Below are positions 56,801-64,000 of a stretch of DNA of 64,000 nt, piece by piece. The stretch lies in contig CAVVST010000002.1 in assembly GCA_963750995.1 (NCBI GenBank), positions 248,001 to 312,000 on the forward strand. The letters are read 5' to 3'. Every line of letters begins with the position of its first letter. Positions within the stretch are counted from its first letter, which is position 1. Position numbers and translations under genes: made by a program. Below the pieces are notes generated by a model that saw nothing but the letters and a program-made list of their open reading frames with translations, searched no databases and was not told the DNA's origin. This DNA is from CAVVST01 sp963750995 (GTDB lineage: Bacteria; Acidobacteriota; Vicinamibacteria; Vicinamibacterales; UBA2999).

Positions 56801-57313
56801 GCGCGCGGCCGCCGAGGGCGACCAGGCCGGTGGTGCAGCCGTCGAGCTCCTCGAGCATCAACGCGCCCTCCCCTTTGCCACCCCACCGTGCTTCCCGCGG
56901 CGGGGACCCCGGGGCGGAGGCGCGCATCTTCATCCGCGTGATGAGGCGGCACAGATTGCGGTAGCCCTCCTGCGAAGCCACGAGGACGGGGAGGGACCAT
57001 GTGGAATTTGCGATTTGGGATTGGGGTGCGATTTGCGATTTGCGATTTGGGAGTTGGGAGTTGGGAGTCGGGAGTTCGGGAGTTGGTATCCGGGATCAGT
57101 GATTTTTCGATCGTCAGTTCGGCGCCGATGATCGGACTCAGCCCGGCCTGGCGGGCGGCTTTATGGAACCGGGGGGCGCCGTAGACGCCGTCGGCGTCGA
57201 GCAGGGCGAGCTGCGGGATAGCCGAGCGCGGCGGCGCGCTCCACGAGCGTTTCGGGCAGCGAGGCGCCGCGAAGAAAACTGAAGGCCGATGCGCAATGAA
57301 GTTCGATGTACAT
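53898..57313 (-). CDS. imuC: Error-prone DNA polymerase III alpha subunit (ImuC/DnaE2), frameshifted and repeat-expanded
   Basis: ATG 57313 (MYIELHCASAFSFLRGASLP) starts the PHP domain. Polymerase motifs are PDIDLDLPSGDRRERVIQHV (DIDLDL Asp pair), WDKDDCADMGIVKVDLLGLG (third Asp), ARAFRVPVIATNGVRF and QVAIIRPGPIVGDMVHP. FALYGFPESHAASFALLAYA follows, and the C-terminal OB-fold region has VRVAGMVITRQRPGTAKGF. Frames change near 57210 and inside a repeat (57004-57087). A second tandem repeat (55495-55525) adds TSTPNAQRPTPK in frame. The enzyme works with ImuA and ImuB in SOS mutagenesis. About 1,130 residues. Confidence 0.9.
55495..55525 (-). repeat. GCCCAAC tandem repeat inside imuC
   Basis: Four units of the 8-base GCCCAACG repeat, read on the - strand, insert TPNAQRPTP into the polymerase between conserved segments and keep the reading frame. 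Confidence 0.85.
57004..57087 (-). repeat. CAACTCCC/AAATCGC tandem repeats inside the 5' part of imuC
   Basis: Two alternating unit types (CCAACTC and CAAATCG) encode DSQLPTPKSQIANRT in the PHP domain of the polymerase. A frame change is needed to leave the repeat. Confidence 0.8.
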
Positions 57314-57326
57314 GGATGAATCCGTC

Positions 57327-57404
57327 AACGCCCAACGCCCAACAACCAACTCCCAAAGGACAATGTGATGTTGGGAGGTGTGGAGTTGGGACTTGGGAGT
57401 TGTT
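57327..57404. repeat. Inverted low-complexity repeats between imuB and imuC
   Basis: CCCAACGCCCAAC units on one side (57327-57359) face TTGGGAGTTG units (57371-57404) on the other, making an imperfect hairpin. It spans the imuB stop and the imuC leader and could affect the coupling of the two genes. Confidence 0.6.
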
Positions 57405-58714
57405 AATCCACGACACCTTCGAGGAACCAGGCATCAGTGCCGCGGTCGCGGAACACGCGATACGTGGCGCCGTCGCTCAGCGTGACGTCCCATTCGTCGC
57501 GCTCCCAGGTACCTTCGGTCCACCAGTTCCCCGCCGTGCGCCACGGACCCGCGCAGCGCGTGACGCTGCCTCCACCGAACCCGCGCCGATCGATGACGAC
57601 GCGGGTGGGCCGCCCCTGCTCCACACGCATGCGCGCGGGGACAGGGATGCGGAAACGCCGGAGGGCAACGGCGCAGGAGTGGTGCGGGGGTGCGGAGGTG
57701 CGGGAGGTGCGGGGGTGCGGAGGTGTCGGGGTGCGGCGGTGCGAACGGCTTCATCGCAAACGCACCGGGCTGCCAGGTATCGACGGCGACCGGCGAGCCG
57801 CAGCGGCCTTCGCCCATCAGTGCCGAGAGCCGCGCCATCAGGGTCGAGATCTGTTCCGGCGACGGCAGGGGACGCGTGAGCAGCGAGAACTGCAGCACGC
57901 GCGCCGGCGTCGGATCGACTGCGACGACGACGCGATCGATGGCGGCGGCGGGCGGATGCGATTCGAGATCGAGCAGCGCGAGCGTGCGGAGCGTGCGCGC
58001 GTCCTTCATAGGCGCCGGCAGCTGCAGCGCGCGTTCGTGCACCGTCCGCGTCACCAGGTGCAGGCGCACGTGGAGCACGGCGGCGCCGCGGCCGCGGCGA
58101 TCGAGATGCGCCGCCAGCGGCTCGAGCAGCCGGCCCAGGACGAAAGACAGCGGCTCCAGGCCGTCGATCGGCCACTCGAGATCGAGCGCCTGCTCGAAGC
58201 GCTCCTCCGGCACTGCGGGCAGCAGCGGCCGCGGATCCTCGCCTCGCGCCAGCCGCTGCCACCTGACGCCCGCCTGCCCGAGACGGGCGGCGACGGCATC
58301 GGACGGCAGCTGCGCGATATCGCCGAGCGTCCGCAGTCCCCACTTTCTGAATGTCGCCAGTTCATCGGCATCGGTGGCCAGCAGTCCGAGCGGCAGGGAG
58401 GCCAGGGCGTCCGCTGCCCCACCGTGATCAACCACGGTGATGTCGTGCGGCGCGCCGTGCGCAAGCAGCCGTGCCGCGGTCGCCGTGCCGGCAATGGCGA
58501 CGCGGACGTGCAGATCGCGCCTGGCGGCGGTGCGCTGCAGCTCGTCGGCGATGGCGCGCGCGCTGCCGAACAGCCGCGCGAGACCGCTCAGATCGAGCGT
58601 GACATCGCCTGGACCGTTGATCTCGCAGCGCGGGGAGAATTCCGCGGCAACCTCGATGAGGGCGTCAATCGAGGCAGGATCCGAACTCGTAAAGGGCACC
58701 GAACATAACGACAA
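57403..58714 (-). CDS. imuB: ImuB-like Y-family polymerase homologue, N-terminally short, frameshifted
   Basis: The frame begins at TTG 58714 with LCSVPFTSSDPASIDALIEV, equivalent to a point about 65-80 residues into normal ImuB; no upstream in-frame ATG exists and the coding appears to merge with imuA. Then LDLSGLARLFGSARAIADEL, GLLATDADELATFRKWGLRT and LGDIAQLPSDAVAARLGQAG (helix-hairpin-helix) follow. Y-family palm residues cannot be judged because the N-terminus is missing; ImuB is normally catalytically inert and binds the sliding clamp. A GGTGCGG repeat encodes PPHPDTSAPPHLPH. A frame change at about 57670 restores LRRFRIPVPARMRVEQGRP. The stop is TAA at 57403. Confidence 0.8.
57680..57743 (-). 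repeat. GGTGCGG tandem repeat inside imuB
   Basis: Seven or more degenerate GGTGCGG units interrupt the end of the ImuB fold and lie next to the site where the frame changes. Confidence 0.8.
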
Positions 58715-59472
58715 ACGCTTTTTACTCGATCACGGGCCACGGTGGCCCCGTCATCAGTGAAGGTTGCCGCGACCTTGGCTGCCCCTTCGACTCGTCTCCG
58801 CGGCGACACGACGCGCACGGTGATATCGAGGCCAGACAGATGACGGCTGCGGTCCGCGTCGCCCGTCCATCGGCTGGCGGCTTCGAGCGACAGTGTGAGC
58901 CCGCCGGCGCTGCGCCCGATCGGGTGCGGCCCGACGATCAGGCACGCCGTTTCGCTGCCCTCGATCGTCCGCTGCACCCGCATCCACGTCGTGAACGGCA
59001 GGCGGTTCAACGCCGACGGCGGCGCGTCGGCCAGGTCGATCGCCGCCACGCTGAACCCGCCCGACTGCAGCACAAGACCAAGAGCCTTCAAAGCGCGTTC
59101 GAGGGCGCGGTCCAGCGGCGAGGACGCTTCGCCCCGCACCCATAACAGGAGATCGAGATCGACACCCGCGGCGGCAAGGGACGCCGCGTCGAGGCGATCG
59201 AAGGTGTCAACGAGAGCGGCAATTTCCCCGCGGCGCGTAGCGGCGGCAATCACCTGCAGCAGCAGCGTGGTGCGCCCCGACGAGCCGGAGCCGGCAATGT
59301 CGGACAGTTCCCCGCGCGGAAGACCGCCGTTCAGGACGGCGTCGAGCGCGGCCGCGCCCGTGGGGGCAACGGCACCCTCGCCTTTACCCGGCTGGAGCGC
59401 GGTCGTGAGCGTGCGATCGAGTTTCCTGACGCGAAGGGCGGATTCGAGGATGGCGACGGCAGGATGCGACAT
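58588..59472 (-). CDS. imuA: ImuA-like RecA-fold protein
   Basis: ATG 59472 (MSHPAVAILESALRVRKLDR). A RecA-like core has AALDAVLNGGLPRGELSDIA, GSGSSGRTTLLLQVIAAAT (Walker A-like), VDLDLLLWVRGEASSP and FSVAAIDLADAPPSALNRL. The true C-terminus is uncertain: the frame runs past 58720, where imuB sequence begins in another frame, so real ImuA probably ends near 58700-58750. It acts with ImuB and ImuC in damage-induced mutagenesis. A sigma-70 promoter with a LexA-like box lies directly upstream. Confidence 0.8.
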   Translation of the reverse strand: MSHPAVAILESALRVRKLDRTLTTALQPGKGEGAVAPTGAAALDAVLNGGLPRGELSDIAGSGSSGRTTLLLQVIAAATRRGEIAALVDTFDRLDAASLAAAGVDLDLLLWVRGEASSPLDRALERALKALGLVLQSGGFSVAAIDLADAPPSALNRLPFTTWMRVQRTIEGSETACLIVGPHPIGRSAGGLTLSLEAASRWTGDADRSRHLSGLDITVRVVSPRRRVEGAAKVAATFTDDGATVARDRVKSVCRYVRCPLRVRILPRLTPSSRLPRNSPRAARSTVQAMSRSI

Positions 59473-59474
59473 AG

Positions 59475-59523
59475 TTTCGCCTTATGTTCGCCAAACTATA
59501 TACCTCCACCAGGTGGCGATCAA
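59475..59523 (-). promoter_or_regulatory. imuA promoter with LexA-like box
   Basis: On the - strand a -35 TTGATC (59523-59518) and -10 TATAGT (59500-59495) are separated by exactly 17 bases. Just downstream, at 59489-59475, is GAAC-N7-GAAA, which is the reverse of the TTTC-N7-GTTC form of the GTTC-N7-GTTC LexA box known from alphaproteobacteria. The box lies between the transcription start and ATG, a position that fits repression. SOS control of imuABC is well known in several bacteria; the box type in this phylum is an assumption. Confidence 0.55.
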
Positions 59524-59552
59524 GAAGCGAAAATCGTCCAGATAAGAAAAAA

Positions 59553-59656
59553 GGCGGGTCTGAAGACCCGCCTCTACGGCACATAGGTTTTTCGATTGGT
59601 AAATTTCGATTTGTAGAGGACCTTCTCGATTGTAGAGGCGGACCTTCAGGTCCGCC
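59553..59656. repeat. Paired palindromes, class C
   Basis: GGCGGGTCTGAAGACCCGCC (59553-59572) and GGCGGACCTTCAGGTCCGCC (59637-59656) face each other with flanking TCTAC/GTAGA inverted as well. The spacer is AT-rich. The pair lies in the 190 bp between imuA and the PAP2 gene and could terminate PAP2 transcription. Confidence 0.8.
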
Positions 59657-59662
59657 TGCTTA

Positions 59663-60427
59663 CTACCAGGTGAGCGACAGGCCCGCGCCGCCCGGCGAGG
59701 CCACCGGGGTCATCGTCACCTGCGCGTCGCCATGGCCCATCGTCACCGTCCACCCGGACACGATGCCGACCGCAGCACCGAAGGCCACGTCGCTGAGGAA
59801 ATGCCGCTTGTCGTGAATGCGCGAGGCCGCGACGTACGAAGCCATGGCGTAGGCAGGCACGCCCGCCTTCCAGCCGAAGTGCCGCTGCAGCACGGTCGCG
59901 CTGGCAAAAGACACCGACGTGTGTCCCGAGGGGAATGAAAACTGGGTGCCGTCCGGCCGCCCGCGGCGAACCGACATCTTCACCGCGCCCGTCAGTGTCT
60001 GCGCAACGATGTTGGCGCTCACGAGGTCAGCGCCCACCGCGGTGATCTTCGCGTTGCCCGTGATGTGTCCGGCGGCAAACGTCGCCAGCGCTCCCGCCAG
60101 CTGGGCGCGCGCGCTGCCAATCGTTTCACCCGGGCCTAAAAAGCCTGCACGGTCGGTCGCCAGCATGGACGTCATGGACGGATCGGCCACATGCGCGGCG
60201 GCCGCGGCAACGGCTCCAATGCCCAGGATGGTCAGCGGCTTCTTCGACGCGAGGCCGCGGAAATCAGAGACGGTATCGCGAAACAACCCCGAAAACGCGC
60301 GAGAAGCTTCCGGGGCTGACGTTTGCGGGACGACCAATGTCTGCGCGGTGGCCGGCGCAGGACCATGAAAGAGAACCGCAATCGTAAAAGTGGTGCAGAG
60401 ACATCGGGCGCGGAGCGAATCCGTCAT
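59663..60427 (-). CDS. PAP2-family phosphatase
   Basis: A 254-residue exported protein (signal peptide TFTIAVLFHGPAPATAQ). The three acid-phosphatase motifs are complete: KMSVRRGRPDG, FSFPSGHTSVSF and SRIHDKRHFLSDV (with the catalytic His). Hydrophobic segments surround them. Such enzymes dephosphorylate lipid pyrophosphates (including undecaprenyl diphosphate) or other small phosphates. Its relation to the EPS locus is not clear. Confidence 0.9.
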   Translation of the reverse strand: MTDSLRARCLCTTFTIAVLFHGPAPATAQTLVVPQTSAPEASRAFSGLFRDTVSDFRGLASKKPLTILGIGAVAAAAAHVADPSMTSMLATDRAGFLGPGETIGSARAQLAGALATFAAGHITGNAKITAVGADLVSANIVAQTLTGAVKMSVRRGRPDGTQFSFPSGHTSVSFASATVLQRHFGWKAGVPAYAMASYVAASRIHDKRHFLSDVAFGAAVGIVSGWTVTMGHGDAQVTMTPVASPGGAGLSLTW

Positions 60428-60493
60428 AGGCGGTGTATCGGCTGCAACAACTGGTCCGTAGAGTATAGGCCGTTGCGGTTGAGCCCAGGTGTG

Positions 60494-62227
60494 TTATTTC
60501 CGTGTCACACCCACGGGCTGCCAGCCCGCGGCTCCTTGCCTGAAATAGACGACGACCGGGGCATTCCAGCCGGGAAAGCCGGGATGAATCGTCTGAATCG
60601 TCACAGATACGTAATCGCTGCCCTTCAAAATCGCCGCCGGCGCATCGGCCCGCGGGCCGGTGACGCGCTGCTCTTCGGTCGGTCCGACGGCCGAGTCGGC
60701 GGCGTTGTCGAAGCGCGACCACGTCAGCACGTATTCAGGTGACGCAGACGCGATTCGGGCACTGACGGCGGCGTTATCGAACGTCAGCACACCGGCCGCA
60801 CTCAATTGCGGATCGGCGATGGGATTGACACCGGTCAGCCATGTCCTGAGCACCTTGTCGCGGCGCGCGATCAACGTGCGCGTGATGTAGTCGGCCGCGG
60901 CTGGATCGCTGTAGCGCGCTTTGGCGACGATGGCCTTCAGCGCCTCGTCGCTGAACCGCGCCACCAGCCGCGCCGCCCAGAACGCATCATCAGGCCGCAT
61001 CAGGTCGAACGCCGGATTCGGGTACTCCGGGCGCCATTCGGCCGGGTCGAAGAACTCGGCCTCGAAACGGCCGACCGAGGGCGCGATGTCAGGATAATCG
61101 ACCAGGATCCACGGACGAACGAACAGGCCGAACGTCGCCAGCGTTTTTAGCGCGGGCGTCCATTCGAGGATGTATTCGTTGCCGGCGCGCGGCACCTGCG
61201 CGAACACGCTTCCACTGCCCATGATCGATCCAAAGTCGAACATGTAGTGCCTGACGTGGCGCGCTCCGGCAGGCCCCTCCAGCATGTCGAGGCTGTTCAG
61301 CCCGCGCGAGTCGTCGTGATTGAGCCACGCCGCGAACACACGGCTGCCGCGAAGCTCGCGGCGGTGCTCGTGCGGGTGGATGTCGTTGGGATCGTCCGGC
61401 CGCGTGCCGTAGTACTTGAAATAGCCGAGCGGGATGCCGTCTGCGAACCGGCTCGCGGTCGCCCGGTATTTACCGTTCGGCAGTCGTGCCGCACGCGCCA
61501 GCAGCCGATCGATGTCGGAGCGGCGCATCGGCCGGCGGCGGCCCGACATGTCGACAATCGTCGCGTTGGGCGCGATGACGATCCTCGCCGGATCGACGTC
61601 GACGACGTAGCCTTCGACGACGTTGTAGCCGAGGGCATGATAAATGGCGGCGCCGATGACCTCTGCGCCGCTGGCCATTTCGGGGTTGCCGGGCGGGTCG
61701 AACTTGATCTGATAGAGACGGCCCGACGGATCGGTCACTCGATATCCGGGCGTGATACCCGATGTCTTGTCGCGGACAATCGGCCAGTCGTCGACGTTGA
61801 GCACGTCGAGCGAGTTCGGACCGCGCACCAGCTCGTCGATGGTCATCGCGCGCCGCCCGATCCGGTTGGTGAACCAGCTCGAATCGGGCACCTCGTCCAT
61901 CGTGTTAACGGTGACCGACGGGATGTCGCGCCGATCGCCGGGCTTTCCGAACGTGTTTTCGACGAAGTCGAAGCCGTTGCTGCCTTCAATCGGTTGGGCC
62001 GCGCTCGCATCGAGCTGAGCGTCCCGATCGATTTGAATCGGATCGTCCGGGTAGAACCTCGGTGCCGCGCTGCGCATGGCCGCCGCGGCGAGCACGACAA
62101 ACGCCGCCACAAAGACGGTCCGCCTCAAGGCGGACACTACGACGGACGTCGTCACAGCTAACACGTAGTGTCCGGCTTCAGCCGGACGGTGATTAAGGTC
62201 AGCCGGACGGTGGCGCCTAGAAAACAT
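60494..62227 (-). CDS. Secreted protein with kinase-like motifs (HipA/CotH-like fold proposed)
   Basis: About 577 residues from ATG 62227; the first ~35 residues, including HYVLAVTTS and VVVSALRRT, are translated class A repeat, followed by the signal FVAAFVVLAAAAMRSA. Features in order: YQIKFDPPGNPEMASGAEVI (a Lys, then Glu of a helix), ALGYNVVEGYVVDVDP, GRRRPMRRSDIDR, RGSRVFAAWLNHDDSRGLNS (HDD-x4-N) and RHYMFDFGSIMGSGS (DFG). That order resembles the atypical protein kinases of the HipA, CotH and Fam20 groups. It is translationally coupled to the Omp85 barrel gene. Function otherwise unknown; the kinase idea is inference. Confidence 0.6.
   Translation of the reverse strand: MFSRRHRPADLNHRPAEAGHYVLAVTTSVVVSALRRTVFVAAFVVLAAAAMRSAAPRFYPDDPIQIDRDAQLDASAAQPIEGSNGFDFVENTFGKPGDRRDIPSVTVNTMDEVPDSSWFTNRIGRRAMTIDELVRGPNSLDVLNVDDWPIVRDKTSGITPGYRVTDPSGRLYQIKFDPPGNPEMASGAEVIGAAIYHALGYNVVEGYVVDVDPARIVIAPNATIVDMSGRRRPMRRSDIDRLLARAARLPNGKYRATASRFADGIPLGYFKYYGTRPDDPNDIHPHEHRRELRGSRVFAAWLNHDDSRGLNSLDMLEGPAGARHVRHYMFDFGSIMGSGSVFAQVPRAGNEYILEWTPALKTLATFGLFVRPWILVDYPDIAPSVGRFEAEFFDPAEWRPEYPNPAFDLMRPDDAFWAARLVARFSDEALKAIVAKARYSDPAAADYITRTLIARRDKVLRTWLTGVNPIADPQLSAAGVLTFDNAAVSARIASASPEYVLTWSRFDNAADSAVGPTEEQRVTGPRADAPAAILKGSDYVSVTIQTIHPGFPGWNAPVVVYFRQGAAGWQPVGVTRK
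62118..62187. repeat. Class A palindromes in an inverted pair
   Basis: GTCCGCCTCAAGGCGGAC with ACTA (62118-62139) and TAGTGTCCGGCTTCAGCCGGAC (62166-62187) face each other across 26 bp, the same arrangement as at 40710-40774. The pair is within the 5' end of the coding region of the 60494-62227 gene. Confidence 0.85.
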
Positions 62228-63438
62228 GGCCAAACCTGAGGATGAAATGCTTGCCGCCGCTGCTGCCGAAGGCCCCCTCGACGCGCAGGAACACCCCGTT
62301 CCGCGTGCCGAACCGGAAGCCGATGCCGTAGTCGGACTCGAGATCGCTGAAACTGAGATCCTCGAAGCGCGGGGCGACGCTGCCGGCGTCGTAGAAGATC
62401 GCGCCGTCGACCGCCGTGAAGATCTCCCAGCGGTATTCCGCCTGCAGCAGCAGAACGTTCTTGTCCCTGAAGCGGAACTGTCGGAAGCCGCGCAGGTCGT
62501 CGGGACCGCCGAGCGTGCGCTGGTAGTAGAACGGCACCTCCTGTCCGGCATCCGCGTCAGACGAGGAAGCGAACGCCCTCAGCGCGATGACGCGCCGGTC
62601 ACGAACGAGCGGCACGTACTGCTGGAGATCGACGTCCACGCGGCGGAAGTTGTAGAGCCCGAGGTCACGGTCGTCGAACCGCTGGTACGCCACCTTGTAC
62701 TGTCCGCCCCGGCGCGGATTGCCGAACGGCTCGCGCAGGTTCACGTCAGCGGAGAATTCGTACCTCAGGAAGTCCGGCTGCACATCCAGGCTCGGAACGG
62801 CGGAGGGAAAGAACACGTCGCGGATCGAACGGCCCGCACCGCTGTCACCAGGGCCAACCGACGGAGTCAGGTAATCGAGCTTCGCGCCGACGGTGAACCA
62901 GGGCGCGGGACGAAGACCGGCGGTCGCCCCCACCTCGGAGCTTCGGAACCCGTAAATCACGTCGTCTTCGCGCCGTGAATCCGGCCCCAAGCCGAAGAAA
63001 TCCTCCTGCGGATACTCGAACAGCCGCCCGTGGACGTCGCCGAACACTCGGGCGTCAGCGAGCGCCGGCCACGTCAGCCTCGAGTCCACCAGCCAGTAGC
63101 GTTTGGACGACCCGACGGCGAGGGCGCTGAACGCCGCGCGATCGCCGAACAGCGGCTTACGGTAAGCGGGGCCGATCGCGATTCCCCCACCAGGGGTGAT
63201 GTTGCCGATCTTTGGATAGAAGCCCTCAGGTGGATTGAGAATGCGCTCGAACAGCCGCCCGTTCTCGAGTGACGAGCAGCGCGCGCTCGAGCCTTCCGGG
63301 CTGCGGCGGCACCAGCTCCTTCGACTTCTCCTCGCGCTGCTGCGCGAGCTCTTCCGCGCGGGTGGCGGGTTCCTGGGCGGATGCCGCGGCCGCCACCGCG
63401 AGCAACTGGACGACAACGAGGGCCAATCGCAGCATCAC
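62217..63438 (-). CDS. Omp85-type outer-membrane barrel (surface antigen D15/BamA C-terminal domain), frameshifted
   Basis: The signal peptide MMLRLALVVVQLLAVAAAASAQ begins at GTG 63438 (or ATG 63435). The frame shifts at about 63275 (ERALLSLENGRLFERIL). The barrel contains GNITPGGGIAIGPAYRKPL, YFLGLGP-like FFGLGPDSRREDDV, RTLGGPDDLRGFRQFRFRD (the L6 LRGF motif), LLQAEYRWEIFTAVDG and the terminal HFILRFGHVF with a final Phe. Without POTRA repeats it is a small translocation or secretion barrel. The stop overlaps the next start by about ten bases. Confidence 0.85.
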
Positions 63439-64000
63439 GCAGCTTTCTCGGCGTCAGCCGGCGCGAGGAGCCGGTGCTCGCGCGCGATCGCCATCGCTAA
63501 CCCGATCCAGACGAGGACCAGCACGACATTGACGGCTGCGTAGCTGCGAACGTTGAAGGCGAGCATCGTGCCGACGAACACGACCGCGGCCTGGAGCAGG
63601 TCGCCCGCGCGTACGAAAAAGGAATCGATCGCCTGCTTGGCCTTGTATTTCGCCTCGCGGCTGGTTGGCAGGAACAGCGCGTGGCGCGTGGTGTTCTGGA
63701 TGGAATAGTCGGTACTGTTCTCCAGAATCTTCGTCCACCGCACCACGGCGAACAGCGGCATCAGCGCGATCAGCGTGTAGCCGCCAAGCGCGATTGCCGG
63801 CAGGATGAACAGCGCCGTGCGCACGCCGGCGTACTTGAAAATGCGCGAGACGACGAACGCCTGCAGGAGGAACGCGACCAGGTTCACCCAGGTCTGGATG
63901 CGACCAGCCATGCTGCCAATCAGCGCGCGATCGCCGCCCGCTTCCGCCGTAATCATCGTGTTCAGGATGAAGCCGCCCAGCGTGTTGACGAGACTGAACA
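63435..64000 (-). CDS. Polytopic membrane transporter, cut by the right edge
   Basis: The frame is open to the right edge and ends at TGA 63435, overlapping the Omp85 start. Hydrophobic segments include TWVNLVAFLLQAFVVSRIF, TALFILPAIALGGYTLIALM and VVLVLVWIGLAMAIAREH, with ENSTDYSIQNTTRHALFLPT and YKAKQAIDSFFVRAGDLLQA between them. This resembles the NTP/ADP-ATP translocase (TlcA-like) C-terminal half, of the major-facilitator type. About 189 codons are visible. Confidence 0.72.
   Translation of the reverse strand, partial: FSLVNTLGGFILNTMITAEAGGDRALIGSMAGRIQTWVNLVAFLLQAFVVSRIFKYAGVRTALFILPAIALGGYTLIALMPLFAVVRWTKILENSTDYSIQNTTRHALFLPTSREAKYKAKQAIDSFFVRAGDLLQAAVVFVGTMLAFNVRSYAAVNVVLVLVWIGLAMAIAREHRLLAPADAEKAA

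Noticed and set aside
1..64000. CRISPR arrays, tRNA genes, integrases and transposases
   Set aside because: No regularly spaced repeats with unique spacers, no tRNA-like cloverleaf and no transposase or integrase motifs were seen in the frames.

Overview
The window is a high-GC bacterial chromosome segment (roughly two-thirds G+C) with no rRNA, tRNA, CRISPR array, phage gene or insertion sequence that I can see. Gene content and the dispersed repeats whose translations read VRLKPDT, VSGFSRT and RNPAYxRSAGS suggest an acidobacterium of the Vicinamibacteria type. That placement is inference from remembered repeat and gene patterns, not from a marker gene.

About 1-40.6 kb is one exopolysaccharide (EPS) locus of the kind associated with exosortase/PEP-CTERM systems, almost entirely on the + strand and tightly packed, with many 1-4 nt stop/start overlaps. 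It opens with a sigma-54 response regulator cut by the left edge, a degenerate GGDEF protein and an acyltransferase. The export and assembly machinery follows: outer-membrane barrel, Wza-type lipoprotein, Wzc-type chain-length protein, tyrosine autokinase, initiating glycosyl-phosphotransferase and O-antigen-ligase/polymerase. Next come glycosyltransferases, three BioF2/FemAB-like acyltransferases in all, a DegT aminotransferase, two polysaccharide deacetylases, a Wzx flippase, three asparagine-synthase-like amidotransferases (one degenerate), two heparinase II/III-like proteins, a formyltransferase, a beta-helix protein, two small lipoproteins, a large secreted beta-propeller-like protein and a GDP-mannose 6-dehydrogenase (AlgD type). 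A textbook -24/-12 sigma-54 promoter in front of the secreted protein links the regulator at the left edge to the locus. No exosortase gene and no PEP-CTERM sorting tail is present in the window.

40-53 kb is mixed housekeeping and accessory content: DedA-like membrane protein, SpoIID/LytB protein, a small SET-domain methyltransferase with a post-SET cysteine cluster, a radical SAM protein, a phospholipase-D-like protein, SulP transporter, ROK sugar kinase, VOC protein, GMC oxidoreductase, Gfo/Idh/MocA oxidoreductase, PQQ-dependent dehydrogenase, YaeQ and a ModA-like binding protein.

53.9-59.5 kb is an imuA-imuB-imuC (dnaE2) mutagenesis cassette on the - strand with a recognisable promoter and a LexA-like box. 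59.6-64 kb holds a PAP2 phosphatase, a secreted protein with kinase-like motifs, an Omp85-type barrel and a membrane transporter cut by the right edge.

Two global features matter for any user. First, more than twenty otherwise conserved genes carry single-base frameshifts, mostly one extra base. They look like consensus errors rather than pseudogenes, and several fall in the context AGTAC followed by an extra C. CDS spans below join the pieces. Second, the region is peppered with small palindromic and tandem repeats at gene ends and inside genes, where several are translated in frame.
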